DNA of 64,000 nt from JAPPLB01 sp965206655 (GCA_965206655.1 CBDBKC010000037.1:930001-994000); one strand, 5' to 3'; positions 25,307 through 33,480 are shown, numbered from the stretch's first letter. Numbers and translations are program-made. Notes: generated by a model from the sequence alone, not told the origin.

Positions 25307-27687
25307 GCCCCTTCTTTGATCGCTTTACTCGCCACGGGGAACGGAAGGCGGCTGGGCCAATCGCGGCCTCCAAAAGCCATTCCGGCCGGCGGCTCACTGG
25401 GCCGGTCCGCAAGCTTTTCTGCGCGTTGCCGCTCTTCTTGCTGTTGTCGCCGGCCGGCTCTCTCGTAGCGGCGACGAGTCAAGTCTGGGAAACAACTGAA
25501 TACGATCAGTTTGCGGCGGGTCGGCTGGAAAACCTCTCGCTGCGCCCCGCCGGTTCGCTCGTCATCGCGGGAGATATCGACACCGTCTACTCGTCGGACC
25601 AACCGCTCATTTGGAGTGTGGCCACGGCGCCCGATGGCTCGGTCTACCTCGGCACGGGCCACCAGGGGAACATTTACCGCATCGGACCCAAAGGCAAAGC
25701 TCAGCTCTTCTGGAGTGCCCCAGAGATCGAAGTCTTCGCAATCGTCGTCGCTCCTGACGGCAGCGTTTTCGCGGGCACCTCACCGGACGGCAAAGTCTAC
25801 CGAATCAAAGACAAGGGAGATCACGAAGTCTATTTCGACCCCGAAGAGACCTATATCTGGTCGCTCGCATTCGGCAACCAGAAGAGCATGCCGCCGGATC
25901 TATTCGTGGGAACGGGCGAAGAAGGCAAGGTCTACCACGTACCGGCCTCGGGCGAAGGAGAGGTGTACTACGAGAGCGGACAGCGACACGTGGTGAGCCT
26001 GGCGCTCGATACCGAGGGCCGCTTGCTGGCCGGCACCGACCCCAACGGCATTCTCTACCGCATCGAGCGCAAGGGAAAGGCATTCGCCTTGTACGACTCC
26101 GACCTGCCCGAGATTCGTGATCTTCACGTGAGCGCGGATGGCGAGGTTTTTGCCGCCGCCGTCGGAGGCGGCTACGCGGCCTTAGCCGGGTCCTCAAGCT
26201 TCGGCACAACCGCCGGTCAGGCCCAGGCCACAACGACCATTACTGTTACCGCCTCGCCCGATGGTGCGCCGAAGCTCGATCCGAAACCCGGCGCGAAGCA
26301 GAGCAGCCCAGCCTCAGCCCAGAGCGCGATCAGTATCTCCGATTCGCTGATCACCGTCAGCGGCCTCGAACGCGCTGCCGTCCTTCGCATCGGAACGAAC
26401 CTTGAGGTCGAGAAGATCTGGAAGTCCGACAGCGAAAGCGTGCTCGCGATCAGCCTTCCGCGGGAGGGCCGAGCGGGCGTGTTCGTCGCAACCGACAAGG
26501 AAGGCCGTATTTATCACGTCGATGAACAGGGAAGAGTTGCCCTGGAGGCCCAAACGGATCGTGATCAGATTACGAAGCTCGTCACGACCAAAGGCGCTCG
26601 CTGGATCGCCACGGCCCACACCGGCGAGCTGCTCCGCTGGGGCAACCACCCTGCCGAAACCGGGTCATACACTTCGACCGCGCACGACGCGAAGACGACT
26701 GCTCGCTGGGGCCACCTTTCGTGGCGGGGCGCGCAAACCGCCGACAGCAGTATTGAGTTCCGAACTCGTAGCGGCAACTCCGCCAAACCTGACGCGAGTT
26801 GGAGCGACTGGTCCGAACCCATCGAGATGGAGGGCGGCCCCTGGCATGGCGGACCCATCAGCTCCCCGGCGGCCCGGTACATTCAATGGAAGGCCGTGCT
26901 GAACCGAACCGGCGGTCTGTCTCCCTCCCTCGATGGTATCCGGCTTACCTACCTTCCCCGGAATCGCGCGCCGAAGATCGACAGCATCAGTGTCTCGGCC
27001 GCTTCGGGTGAAGATACCAGCTCATCCATTGACAGCACGGCGGGCACAAGCTCGACTGATTCGTCCGCTGCCTACAGCATCACGGTTACGGACACGGGAA
27101 CCACTGCATCGTCCGCTGACAGCACAAGCGGCACGAACGCCCTTGCGGCCAGTCCGCAAAGAAAATTGAAAATTTCATGGAGCGCCACCGACCCCGACGG
27201 AGACGACCTGCTCGCCGCCGTCAGCTTCCAAGGGGAAGGTGAATCCACCTGGAAGCAAATCGAAAAGAAACTCGACAAGAAATCTCTGACGATCGACAGT
27301 GACTCCCTGGCCGATGGGACCTACCGTTTTCGCATCGAAGTCACCGACGCCAAAGCGAATCCACCGGATGACGTTCGTTCGGCCTCACGAGTAAGCGAGC
27401 CTGTCGTAGTCGACCACACGCCGCCGGCGGTGCGCTTGCTGGGAGTAGACGAAGAGCGGGTGATTCGCTTCGAGGCGCGCGACGCGGCTTCCCTTCTGCG
27501 TCGGGCGGAATACTCGGTTGATGCGGGTTCGTGGGTGCCCGTTCTCGCTGACGACGGGATCGTCGACTCCATGGAGGAGACTTTCACGATTCGTCTTGCT
27601 GATATCGACGCCGCGGAACACTTGGTGACCCTGCGAGTCCGCGACCGCGCCGGGAACGCCGGACTGGGGAAAGCCGTGGTCCGCTAG
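25303..27687 (+). CDS. Secreted beta-propeller protein with C-terminal Ig-like region (S55 partner, copy 2)
   Basis: The 794-residue paralogue of the 15267-17492 product has an internal hydrophobic export signal (KLFCALPLFLLLSPAGSLVAA) about 30 residues in. Blades repeat as VYLGTGHQGNIYRI, VFAGTSPDGKVYRI, LFVGTGEEGKVYHV and LLAGTDPNGILYRI. A Ser/Thr-rich segment near residues 565-610 and an Ig-like end (YSVDAGSWVPV, HLVTLRVRDRAGN) follow. The start overlaps the S55 peptidase stop by 4 bp, so the two proteins are co-made. The matching order in both operon copies points to joint function, possibly peptidase plus scaffold or substrate sensor. Confidence 0.87.
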   Translation: MSPFFDRFTRHGERKAAGPIAASKSHSGRRLTGPVRKLFCALPLFLLLSPAGSLVAATSQVWETTEYDQFAAGRLENLSLRPAGSLVIAGDIDTVYSSDQPLIWSVATAPDGSVYLGTGHQGNIYRIGPKGKAQLFWSAPEIEVFAIVVAPDGSVFAGTSPDGKVYRIKDKGDHEVYFDPEETYIWSLAFGNQKSMPPDLFVGTGEEGKVYHVPASGEGEVYYESGQRHVVSLALDTEGRLLAGTDPNGILYRIERKGKAFALYDSDLPEIRDLHVSADGEVFAAAVGGGYAALAGSSSFGTTAGQAQATTTITVTASPDGAPKLDPKPGAKQSSPASAQSAISISDSLITVSGLERAAVLRIGTNLEVEKIWKSDSESVLAISLPREGRAGVFVATDKEGRIYHVDEQGRVALEAQTDRDQITKLVTTKGARWIATAHTGELLRWGNHPAETGSYTSTAHDAKTTARWGHLSWRGAQTADSSIEFRTRSGNSAKPDASWSDWSEPIEMEGGPWHGGPISSPAARYIQWKAVLNRTGGLSPSLDGIRLTYLPRNRAPKIDSISVSAASGEDTSSSIDSTAGTSSTDSSAAYSITVTDTGTTASSADSTSGTNALAASPQRKLKISWSATDPDGDDLLAAVSFQGEGESTWKQIEKKLDKKSLTIDSDSLADGTYRFRIEVTDAKANPPDDVRSASRVSEPVVVDHTPPAVRLLGVDEERVIRFEARDAASLLRRAEYSVDAGSWVPVLADDGIVDSMEETFTIRLADIDAAEHLVTLRVRDRAGNAGLGKAVVR

Positions 27688-27711
27688 CGTCGTCGCGCAA
27701 GAAGGCGGGTC

Positions 27712-28137
27712 TTACTCCACTTCACAAACGCCGTCTTCGCACTTTTTTGCGAAACGGTAACGGTTGCGGGCGATCCAGCCATAGCAAGCGCGGAAGATGG
27801 CGTTGAGCCCGGGAACGCGGTAGAGCCACGCCACATTCTTCCATCCGTCGAGCTGTCGCGCGATATTGTAGATGGCGTCGGCGCCAACGCTGATCGAGCC
27901 ATCGGTATCGATCAGTCGCATGCCGCTGTTGAAATCACCTTCGGTGAGACGCGGAAAGCGATCTTCGAGTCCGTCGGCCTGGCGCGGCTGGTATTCAAAG
28001 GCCTTGCCGCGATCGCGGCGTTGCATACGGTCCACGTGTTTGAGGCAGAAGGGGCATTCCCCGTCGTAGACGACGACCGGGCGGTCGAGCCTATTTTCAT
28101 CTGCATGGAGTAGCGCTGCGGTGGCCATTGCTTTCAT
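27712..28137 (-). CDS. DCC-family thiol-disulfide oxidoreductase-like protein (DUF393)
   Basis: The protein of about 141 residues has the family's N-terminal DGECPFC motif (DxxCxxC after VVVYDG), then GSISVGADAIYNIARQL and a C-terminal membrane-associated segment (WLYRVPGLNAIFRACYGWIARNRYRF). The C-terminus carries another Cys pair (KKCEDGVC). The annotated start is the internal ATG at 28137; a longer frame to 28209 runs into the IS4 insertion zone. Redox function is presumed from the motif; the partner is unknown. Confidence 0.85.
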   Translation of the reverse strand: MKAMATAALLHADENRLDRPVVVYDGECPFCLKHVDRMQRRDRGKAFEYQPRQADGLEDRFPRLTEGDFNSGMRLIDTDGSISVGADAIYNIARQLDGWKNVAWLYRVPGLNAIFRACYGWIARNRYRFAKKCEDGVCEVE

Positions 28138-28206
28138 TCTAGACGACTTTGTCTGAACCGCGCTCTTCCTATAACACCACAGAGAAAGCAGCGCTGTCTC
28201 TGAACC

Positions 28207-29526
28207 CACTACTGTCCGGTTAGAAGTCGAATAGAATCAGCTGGTTGGGGTGATCGAGTAAGTTTTCATGGGAGTCTGATGGCTGCAAGGCCTGTAAAAT
28301 GGGCGTTTTCTCAAATAGGGTAACGCTGAGAATCTGTAGGATTTGGTAGAGACTCGCCTCCAGGCCCAACCTCTTCCGCACGATCGCCACCAGCACGTAC
28401 ACCGAGACGGCGATCCAAATCTGGGTCTTCACGGCGTTCTCGCTGGCGCCGTAGAACTTCTTGATCCGCAAGTGCTGCTTGACCCACTTGAAGAACAGCT
28501 CCACCTGCCAGCGCGAACGGTAGATCTCGGCGATGGTCAGTGCCGGGAGCGCGAAGTTGTTGGTCAGGAACTTCAGCCGCTTGTTCGTCGCGGCGTCGAC
28601 GTAGCTGACGCGCCTCAACGGGTCCGGATAGACTTTGGCCGATTCGATGGCAGTCAGTATGACGGTCTGATCCGAGCGCACGCCCGTAGATTTGTCGACG
28701 GGATGCGAGTAGCGCCGTTGGAGCAAGATGTTCTTCTTGGTTCGCACGACGAAGAACGACGAGCAGAGGGTGAACACGAAGAGGCGTTCGAAATCCACGT
28801 AGGCCCGATCCATAACGTAGAAGGCGCCGGGCTCGGGTAGGAACTCGTCGAGGATGTTGACGTCGTGCGTTTTGCCGTCGGTAATGCGGATAAACGTGGG
28901 GATGTTACCGTGCAGGTCCAACAGCGTGTGCATCTTCACGGCGGCCTTGCGCCGGCGGAACTTGGCCCACGGGAACAGCGAGAGGCACAGGTCGATGGTG
29001 GTCGAGTCCAGAGCGTAGAGACTTTGATTGAGATCCACGCCGATCGGATCGCGGGCATACAAGGGCCGCGCGATGCGAATCAAGGCCTGAGCGAAATCGG
29101 CATAGATCCGCCAGTCGCGCGACTCGTTAGCGTCGGCCAGTGTCGAGCGCGCGACGTTGCCGCGGAATCCCATGTGGTAGAGCTTGCCGCCAAGCGAACG
29201 CAGGCACGCTTCGATATCGCGGAGGCTTTCGCGGTAGGTCAACTGGGCGAAGGACATCGAGAGGAACTGATCCCAGCAGGAGAAGCTGCGCGAGCCCCGC
29301 TCGCCATCGTAGCGGGCCACACAGCGCCGGAACTCGCGATCCGGAAGAAAGCTGATCAACTGCGCGAATACGGTGCGGCCCAGATTCATGAGCCATTGTC
29401 GGCTCAGGACGGATGACGCTCAAACGGCGCACCGCCGCTCAAATCGCGGCAAGAAAAAACAACACCTAACCCACTTTTCTACAACCAGTTGCAGGCCGCC
29501 CACCGCTTATCAGCCGGACAGTAGTG
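28207..29526 (-). mobile_element. IS4-family insertion sequence, copy 1 (1320 bp)
   Basis: Terminal inverted repeats are CACTACTGTCCGG (28207-28219) and CCGGACAGTAGTG (29514-29526). A perfect 9-bp target duplication, CTCTGAACC, flanks the element at 28198-28206 and 29527-29535. It encodes one transposase on the minus strand and appears inserted between genes. A second copy in opposite orientation lies at 30176-31495. Confidence 0.95.
28220..29389 (-). CDS. IS4-family DDE transposase, copy 1
   Basis: The 389-residue transposase has an N-terminal DUF4372-type region and a catalytic RNase-H-like core. Visible residues are the first Asp in ALDSTTIDL, the second Asp in VMDRAYVDF, and the IS4 signature Y-(2)-R-(3)-E-(6)-K in IYRSRWQVELFFKWVK, which carries the catalytic Glu. 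The stop codon lies immediately inside the left inverted repeat. The protein differs from copy 2 at one residue that I can see (Glu versus Asp in YDGxRGSR), so the copies are recent and probably active. Confidence 0.95.
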   Translation of the reverse strand: MNLGRTVFAQLISFLPDREFRRCVARYDGERGSRSFSCWDQFLSMSFAQLTYRESLRDIEACLRSLGGKLYHMGFRGNVARSTLADANESRDWRIYADFAQALIRIARPLYARDPIGVDLNQSLYALDSTTIDLCLSLFPWAKFRRRKAAVKMHTLLDLHGNIPTFIRITDGKTHDVNILDEFLPEPGAFYVMDRAYVDFERLFVFTLCSSFFVVRTKKNILLQRRYSHPVDKSTGVRSDQTVILTAIESAKVYPDPLRRVSYVDAATNKRLKFLTNNFALPALTIAEIYRSRWQVELFFKWVKQHLRIKKFYGASENAVKTQIWIAVSVYVLVAIVRKRLGLEASLYQILQILSVTLFEKTPILQALQPSDSHENLLDHPNQLILFDF

Positions 29527-29615
29527 CTCTGAACCAAAGAGCCATCACGCGTCCTTACGGTGATTTATTCGGAATTATCCCTTTGACAAACCCATGAACG
29601 CAACCGAGTACTATC

Positions 29616-29897
29616 ATGAGCGCCATGAACGTTTCAGTTTCCGCCGTATCTGTTCTCCGGCAGATGTACGACTACGGGTTGTGGTTATGGGGTAATCCGG
29701 CACGCAGCGTGCCATTCTGTGTGGTGAAAATGGGGCTGAGGCAACCAAACGCTCGCCCCAGAAAGGGCGATCTCCCCAGTAGAGACGACTGTGTCGCTTT
29801 GTGTGATGCTGGACTTATGGAGGTTGTCCGGCCCGCTGAAAAGCAAGCATTCTTCCGCCTCTCCGAATCAGGCATCACCCTCGCCGAGATGCTATAA
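29616..29897 (+). CDS. Small hypothetical protein between the two IS4 copies
   Basis: A 93-residue frame starts at ATG 29616, or 29625 three codons later. Its balanced composition (VSVLRQMYDYGLWLWGN at the start, VALCDAGLMEVVRPAEKQAFFRLSESG at the end) suggests a small winged-helix-like protein, but I recognise no family. No clear Shine-Dalgarno is seen. It is convergent with the PIN gene, 54 bp away, and belongs to the same lower-GC island segment. It could be a member of the disrupted PIN module. Confidence 0.4.
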   Translation: MSAMNVSVSAVSVLRQMYDYGLWLWGNPARSVPFCVVKMGLRQPNARPRKGDLPSRDDCVALCDAGLMEVVRPAEKQAFFRLSESGITLAEML

Positions 29898-29951
29898 CGG
29901 CTCGGTCCTCGCGCCTTTGCTCGCTTAGTCTTCGCCGTCTTCCGCTTCGGC

Positions 29952-30175
29952 TTATTCTTCGGGGGCATCGGGACCTTCAGAAGATCCGTCACTGCCTCCG
30001 GGAAGGTCAGCGGACTTAGACTCAGTCCCATCGCTTTTTTCTTCATCGCTGTCATCAAACTCAAGGTTACCTTGAGGATTGTCAGGCGGTAGCGGTAGCT
30101 CGGCTATATGGATCGCAGCCAGACCCACGGCCGCCGCATGCTTCATAACGTCGGCGTCAGTTGTATAGATAACCT
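29952..30175 (-). pseudogene. C-terminal part of a PIN-domain nuclease gene cut by IS4 copy 2
   Basis: After removal of the IS4 element and one target duplication, the minus-strand frame runs on from the 31496-31931 part without shift (NAKVI joined to YTTDADVMKH). This piece supplies the last PIN acidic residues (TTDAD) and an Asp/Glu/Ser-rich acidic tail of about 40 residues ending in PDAPEE. The reconstructed protein is about 216 residues long. Without this part the nuclease site is incomplete. Confidence 0.85.
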
Positions 30176-31495
30176 CACTACTGTCCGGCTGATAAGCGGT
30201 GGGCGGCCTGCAACTGGTTGTAGAAAAGTGGGTTAGGTGTTGTTTTTTCTTGCCGCGATTTGAGCGGCGGTGCGCCGTTTGAGCGTCATCCGTCCTGAGC
30301 CGACAATGGCTCATGAATCTGGGCCGCACCGTATTCGCGCAGTTGATCAGCTTTCTTCCGGATCGCGAGTTCCGGCGCTGTGTGGCCCGCTACGATGGCG
30401 ACCGGGGCTCGCGCAGCTTCTCCTGCTGGGATCAGTTCCTCTCGATGTCCTTCGCCCAGTTGACCTACCGCGAAAGCCTCCGCGATATCGAAGCGTGCCT
30501 GCGTTCGCTTGGCGGCAAGCTCTACCACATGGGATTCCGCGGCAACGTCGCGCGCTCGACACTGGCCGACGCTAACGAGTCGCGCGACTGGCGGATCTAT
30601 GCCGATTTCGCTCAGGCCTTGATTCGCATCGCGCGGCCCTTGTATGCCCGCGATCCGATCGGCGTGGATCTCAATCAAAGTCTCTACGCTCTGGACTCGA
30701 CCACCATCGACCTGTGCCTCTCGCTGTTCCCGTGGGCCAAGTTCCGCCGGCGCAAGGCCGCCGTGAAGATGCACACGCTGTTGGACCTGCACGGTAACAT
30801 CCCCACGTTTATCCGCATTACCGACGGCAAAACGCACGACGTCAACATCCTCGACGAGTTCCTACCCGAGCCCGGCGCCTTCTACGTTATGGATCGGGCC
30901 TACGTGGATTTCGAACGCCTCTTCGTGTTCACCCTCTGCTCGTCGTTCTTCGTCGTGCGAACCAAGAAGAACATCTTGCTCCAACGGCGCTACTCGCATC
31001 CCGTCGACAAATCTACGGGCGTGCGCTCGGATCAGACCGTCATACTGACTGCCATCGAATCGGCCAAAGTCTATCCGGACCCGTTGAGGCGCGTCAGCTA
31101 CGTCGACGCCGCGACGAACAAGCGGCTGAAGTTCCTGACCAACAACTTCGCGCTCCCGGCACTGACCATCGCCGAGATCTACCGTTCGCGCTGGCAGGTG
31201 GAGCTGTTCTTCAAGTGGGTCAAGCAGCACTTGCGGATCAAGAAGTTCTACGGCGCCAGCGAGAACGCCGTGAAGACCCAGATTTGGATCGCCGTCTCGG
31301 TGTACGTGCTGGTGGCGATCGTGCGGAAGAGGTTGGGCCTGGAGGCGAGTCTCTACCAAATCCTACAGATTCTCAGCGTTACCCTATTTGAGAAAACGCC
31401 CATTTTACAGGCCTTGCAGCCATCAGACTCCCATGAAAACTTACTCGATCACCCCAACCAGCTGATTCTATTCGACTTCTAACCGGACAGTAGTG
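30176..31495 (+). mobile_element. IS4-family insertion sequence, copy 2 (1320 bp), inverted relative to copy 1
   Basis: The element has identical 13-bp inverted ends (30176-30188 and 31483-31495) and exactly the same length as copy 1. Its own perfect 9-bp target duplication AGATAACCT is at 30167-30175 and 31496-31504. It is inserted in a PIN-domain gene. Because each copy has private target duplications, the pair arose by two insertions and is not a composite transposon. Confidence 0.95.
30313..31482 (+). CDS. IS4-family DDE transposase, copy 2
   Basis: This 389-residue transposase is the same as that of copy 1 apart from one visible substitution (Asp in YDGDRGSR). All catalytic residues are intact. 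The promoter region lies in the 137 bp between the left inverted repeat and the ATG. Confidence 0.95.
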   Translation: MNLGRTVFAQLISFLPDREFRRCVARYDGDRGSRSFSCWDQFLSMSFAQLTYRESLRDIEACLRSLGGKLYHMGFRGNVARSTLADANESRDWRIYADFAQALIRIARPLYARDPIGVDLNQSLYALDSTTIDLCLSLFPWAKFRRRKAAVKMHTLLDLHGNIPTFIRITDGKTHDVNILDEFLPEPGAFYVMDRAYVDFERLFVFTLCSSFFVVRTKKNILLQRRYSHPVDKSTGVRSDQTVILTAIESAKVYPDPLRRVSYVDAATNKRLKFLTNNFALPALTIAEIYRSRWQVELFFKWVKQHLRIKKFYGASENAVKTQIWIAVSVYVLVAIVRKRLGLEASLYQILQILSVTLFEKTPILQALQPSDSHENLLDHPNQLILFDF

Positions 31496-31931
31496 AGATA
31501 ACCTTAGCGTTGCAGGTCTTGGCGACTGCAACAATCTGGCGGTCCACCTTGACGATCTGACGGGTGTTCTCGTGAGCAGCCTCACGACTGGCGACAGCCT
31601 GTTGCTGCATGATAGCTGCCTCAATAGCGGCTCGCTGAGAGAAAGGCTCTACTTGAATGCTAGCATCAGAGTCGAATTGATCGATGAACTCGTCTAGCGC
31701 TTCTCCGGCCCCAACCAGGAATTCAGCTAAAGAGGGGGTCGGAATGACGATCTTGTTGTTGTTCTTGACCAGCGTATCTCTCAAGAACTCTATGCGTTCT
31801 ACGGGCCTGTCGATCTCCTCTTTGGTTTCAGGGTTTACTGGAGCGCTAGCGCCTTCTTGTAAGAGTAGAATGAGCATTCCAGCGTCAAACGCTACTTTGT
31901 CGCCGGCGGCCATAGTAATCGCCCTATTCAA
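31496..31931 (-). pseudogene. N-terminal part of a PIN-domain nuclease gene, interrupted by IS4 copy 2
   Basis: The frame starts at TTG 31931 (or ATG 31913, MAAGDKVAFDAG) and runs about 145 codons into the insertion, ending artificially at ISLLSG inside the IS. PIN features are Asp16 (AFDAGML), Glu70 (PSLAEFL) and Asp130 (KVDRQIVAVA). The fourth acidic position is in the 29952-30175 piece. The original gene likely encoded a single-strand ribonuclease of the VapC superfamily, but with an added acidic tail and a length (about 216) above most VapC toxins. It followed the 32202-32936 gene directly, start and stop overlapping, so the two form one module. Confidence 0.85.
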
Positions 31932-32334
31932 TCCCTAACAAGGTCCGCTAATGGGTCATCGCTCTTGGCCCAATCGCTGCGAGCGCCCCAGTGGATCTGC
32001 CTTATCGCTCGGCGTTCGAGCGTCTTCTGAGGCCCGTCGGATTCCAGTAACACGAAGTCGTGAATTCTAAAGCTACGGGCCTGTCGATCTCCTCTTTGGT
32101 TTCAGGGTTTACTGGAGCGCTAGCGCCTTCTTGTAAGAGTAGAATGAGCATTCCAGCGTCAAACGCTACTTTGTCGCCGGCGGCCATAGTAATCGCCCTA
32201 TTCAATCCCTAACAAGGTCCGCTAATGGGTCATCGCTCTTGGCCCAATCGCTGCGAGCGTGGATCTGCCTTAGGCGTTCGAGCGTCTTCTGAGGCCCGTC
32301 GGATTCCAGTAACACGAAGTCGTGAATTCTAAAG
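31799..32334. repeat. Tandem duplication (274 bp + 262 bp) of the junction between the unknown gene and the PIN gene
   Basis: Unit 1 (31799-32072) and unit 2 (32073-32334) match apart from two 6-nt indels (CCCCAG and TCGCTC present only in unit 1). The junction has a 2-bp microhomology (CT). Unit 2 holds the intact 3' end of the upstream gene and a truncated PIN start. Unit 1 holds a fragment of the upstream gene and the full PIN start. Both indels keep the reading frame. Confidence 0.9.
32002..32205 (-). pseudogene. Truncated PIN gene copy fused to gene-fragment sequence
   Basis: The first 44 codons repeat the PIN-gene N-terminus (through EEIDRPV), then the frame crosses the duplication junction into out-of-frame sequence of the upstream gene and stops after 67 codons. 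It is a by-product of the tandem duplication. It keeps the normal coupling to the upstream gene, so a short non-functional peptide may be made. Confidence 0.75.
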
Positions 32335-32936
32335 CTCCTCATTACCCATTTGCCATCAGTGTCACGATGCCATCGACCGAGTCCGCTTACTCGGACCGCT
32401 TTCTCATACAGATAGTCTCGCATCTTTATGGCATCGACTCTCTTTATCTCACAGATGGCGATACTTCCATCGGTATCCTGCAAGTGGACCCAACATGGAT
32501 CATTGTGGCCACCGATCTGAACCGGAATACCATCTAGCATTCCATGCTCACTGATCGGACCCACCATAGGGAATTGCTTCTTGAGCCGTCCTGGAAACGT
32601 AATTACCTTGCCTCCCTCGGGCTCGATTACATCGCCCACTGCGTTGTCCTCACGCAGAAGATTATCAATCGCTTCGCAGGCGTCCGCAGAGTCTCTCGGG
32701 CCAATGTGCTTCTTGGTTGCCCTGACACGCTCGCGCACCTTGGGTTCATCCTGTGGCTCCACTTGCGATACCAGAACAGCACTCCCGCCCTCGAGGTGAG
32801 AGAAGTGGACGCTCGATCGGTGTCCCAAGAGCGCCGCAAAATGGTGCATGTACTCCGCTAACCTGGACATCGGGATGGTCACTGGGGTGTAGTTGCCGTC
32901 GATGGACAGGCGATACTCCCTTGGCTTGAGCTTCAT
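32202..32936 (-). CDS. Uncharacterised protein, operon partner of the PIN nuclease
   Basis: The protein of about 244 residues belongs to no family I can name. ATG at 32936 is supported by GAGGAGGG 5 nt upstream; the longer frame is unsupported. Visible features are an N-terminal beta-alpha region (YRLSIDGNYTPVTIPMSRLAE), a central charged helix, and a C-terminal beta-rich part (ICEIKRVDAIKMRDYLYEKAVRVSGLGRWHR) that could be an OB- or SH3-like fold. Its TGA overlaps the TTG start of the PIN gene. Co-translation suggests antitoxin, regulator or nuclease-targeting subunit, but this is inference. No helix-turn-helix was recognised. Confidence 0.75.
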   Translation of the reverse strand: MKLKPREYRLSIDGNYTPVTIPMSRLAEYMHHFAALLGHRSSVHFSHLEGGSAVLVSQVEPQDEPKVRERVRATKKHIGPRDSADACEAIDNLLREDNAVGDVIEPEGGKVITFPGRLKKQFPMVGPISEHGMLDGIPVQIGGHNDPCWVHLQDTDGSIAICEIKRVDAIKMRDYLYEKAVRVSGLGRWHRDTDGKWVMRSFRIHDFVLLESDGPQKTLERLRQIHARSDWAKSDDPLADLVRD

Positions 32937-33020
32937 GGCGGCCCTCCTCGTGATACACTTCGAGTAGGCCGTTGGCATCCCGCGCTCGCACCGCCGATGC
33001 TAACAGTTGTCCAATTCAGT

Positions 33021-33046
33021 AGCCGTGACTTGCTCACGGCTTTTTC
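33021..33046 (+). terminator. Predicted intrinsic terminator (+ strand)
   Basis: AGCCGTGA (33021-33028) and TCACGGCT (33034-33041) make a perfect 8-bp stem with a 5-nt loop, followed by TTTTCTTT. It would stop plus-strand transcripts. No plus-strand gene lies just before it, so it may be left from a lost gene or protect the minus-strand module from antisense transcription. Confidence 0.5.
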
Positions 33047-33053
33047 TTTGGCT

Positions 33054-33480
33054 TTAGCGCCGCGACAATGAGTCCCGGTACGTGAGCCGCTTTCCCTCGG
33101 TACCTTCAACTGCAAGTATGGCACGCTCGGCATCGGTGACGTCCCGAGCATTGTACCTAAAGTCGAACTCGCTCAGGTAGCAATGGACGTGCTTCCGGTT
33201 AACGTAATGATACGTCCCGTAGCTGCCCTCTTGAGGATGCTGAAGCAGCCCTCAACCGTGTTGGTCGTGACCGTCTCGCCGCCCTCTGTTCGTTTGACGT
33301 ATTCCTTGGCGGAGTGGTTCACCGAATCGTGTGCGCCGAACCCCTTCCCGATGAAGTAGTAGACTACGGCTTCGTCAATGTTCAGCGTCGCGCCGCTTTC
33401 GATGTGATCTGTCAGGGCGGGCTTCAGATTATTAACCGTCACACGCTCTACCGGGAAGGATCGCACCTTGCCGACACCCC
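33054..33480 (-). pseudogene. IS1595/ISXO2-type transposase remnant, 5'-truncated and frameshifted
   Basis: The minus strand shows the C-terminal half of an ISXO2-like DDE transposase: GKVRSFPVERVT, then HSAKEYVKR and TNTVEGCFSILKR. One base is missing in a G run (plus-strand 33226-33228). Restoring it continues the frame through YGTYHYVNRKHVHCYL and EFDFRYN to a stop at 33054. The N-terminal half is absent, so no active transposase can be made. It marks the right edge of the mobile island, only 25 bp from the next gene. Confidence 0.85.

Noticed and set aside
29583..29614. TTGACA ... TACTAT as promoter of the small gene at 29616
   Set aside because: The spacer is 20 nt, longer than the usual 16-18, and the -10 would nearly touch the start codon.
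28198..31504. The two IS4 copies and the enclosed 649 bp as a composite transposon
   Set aside because: Each copy has its own different 9-bp target duplication, so they were inserted separately. A composite element would have one duplication around the outside.
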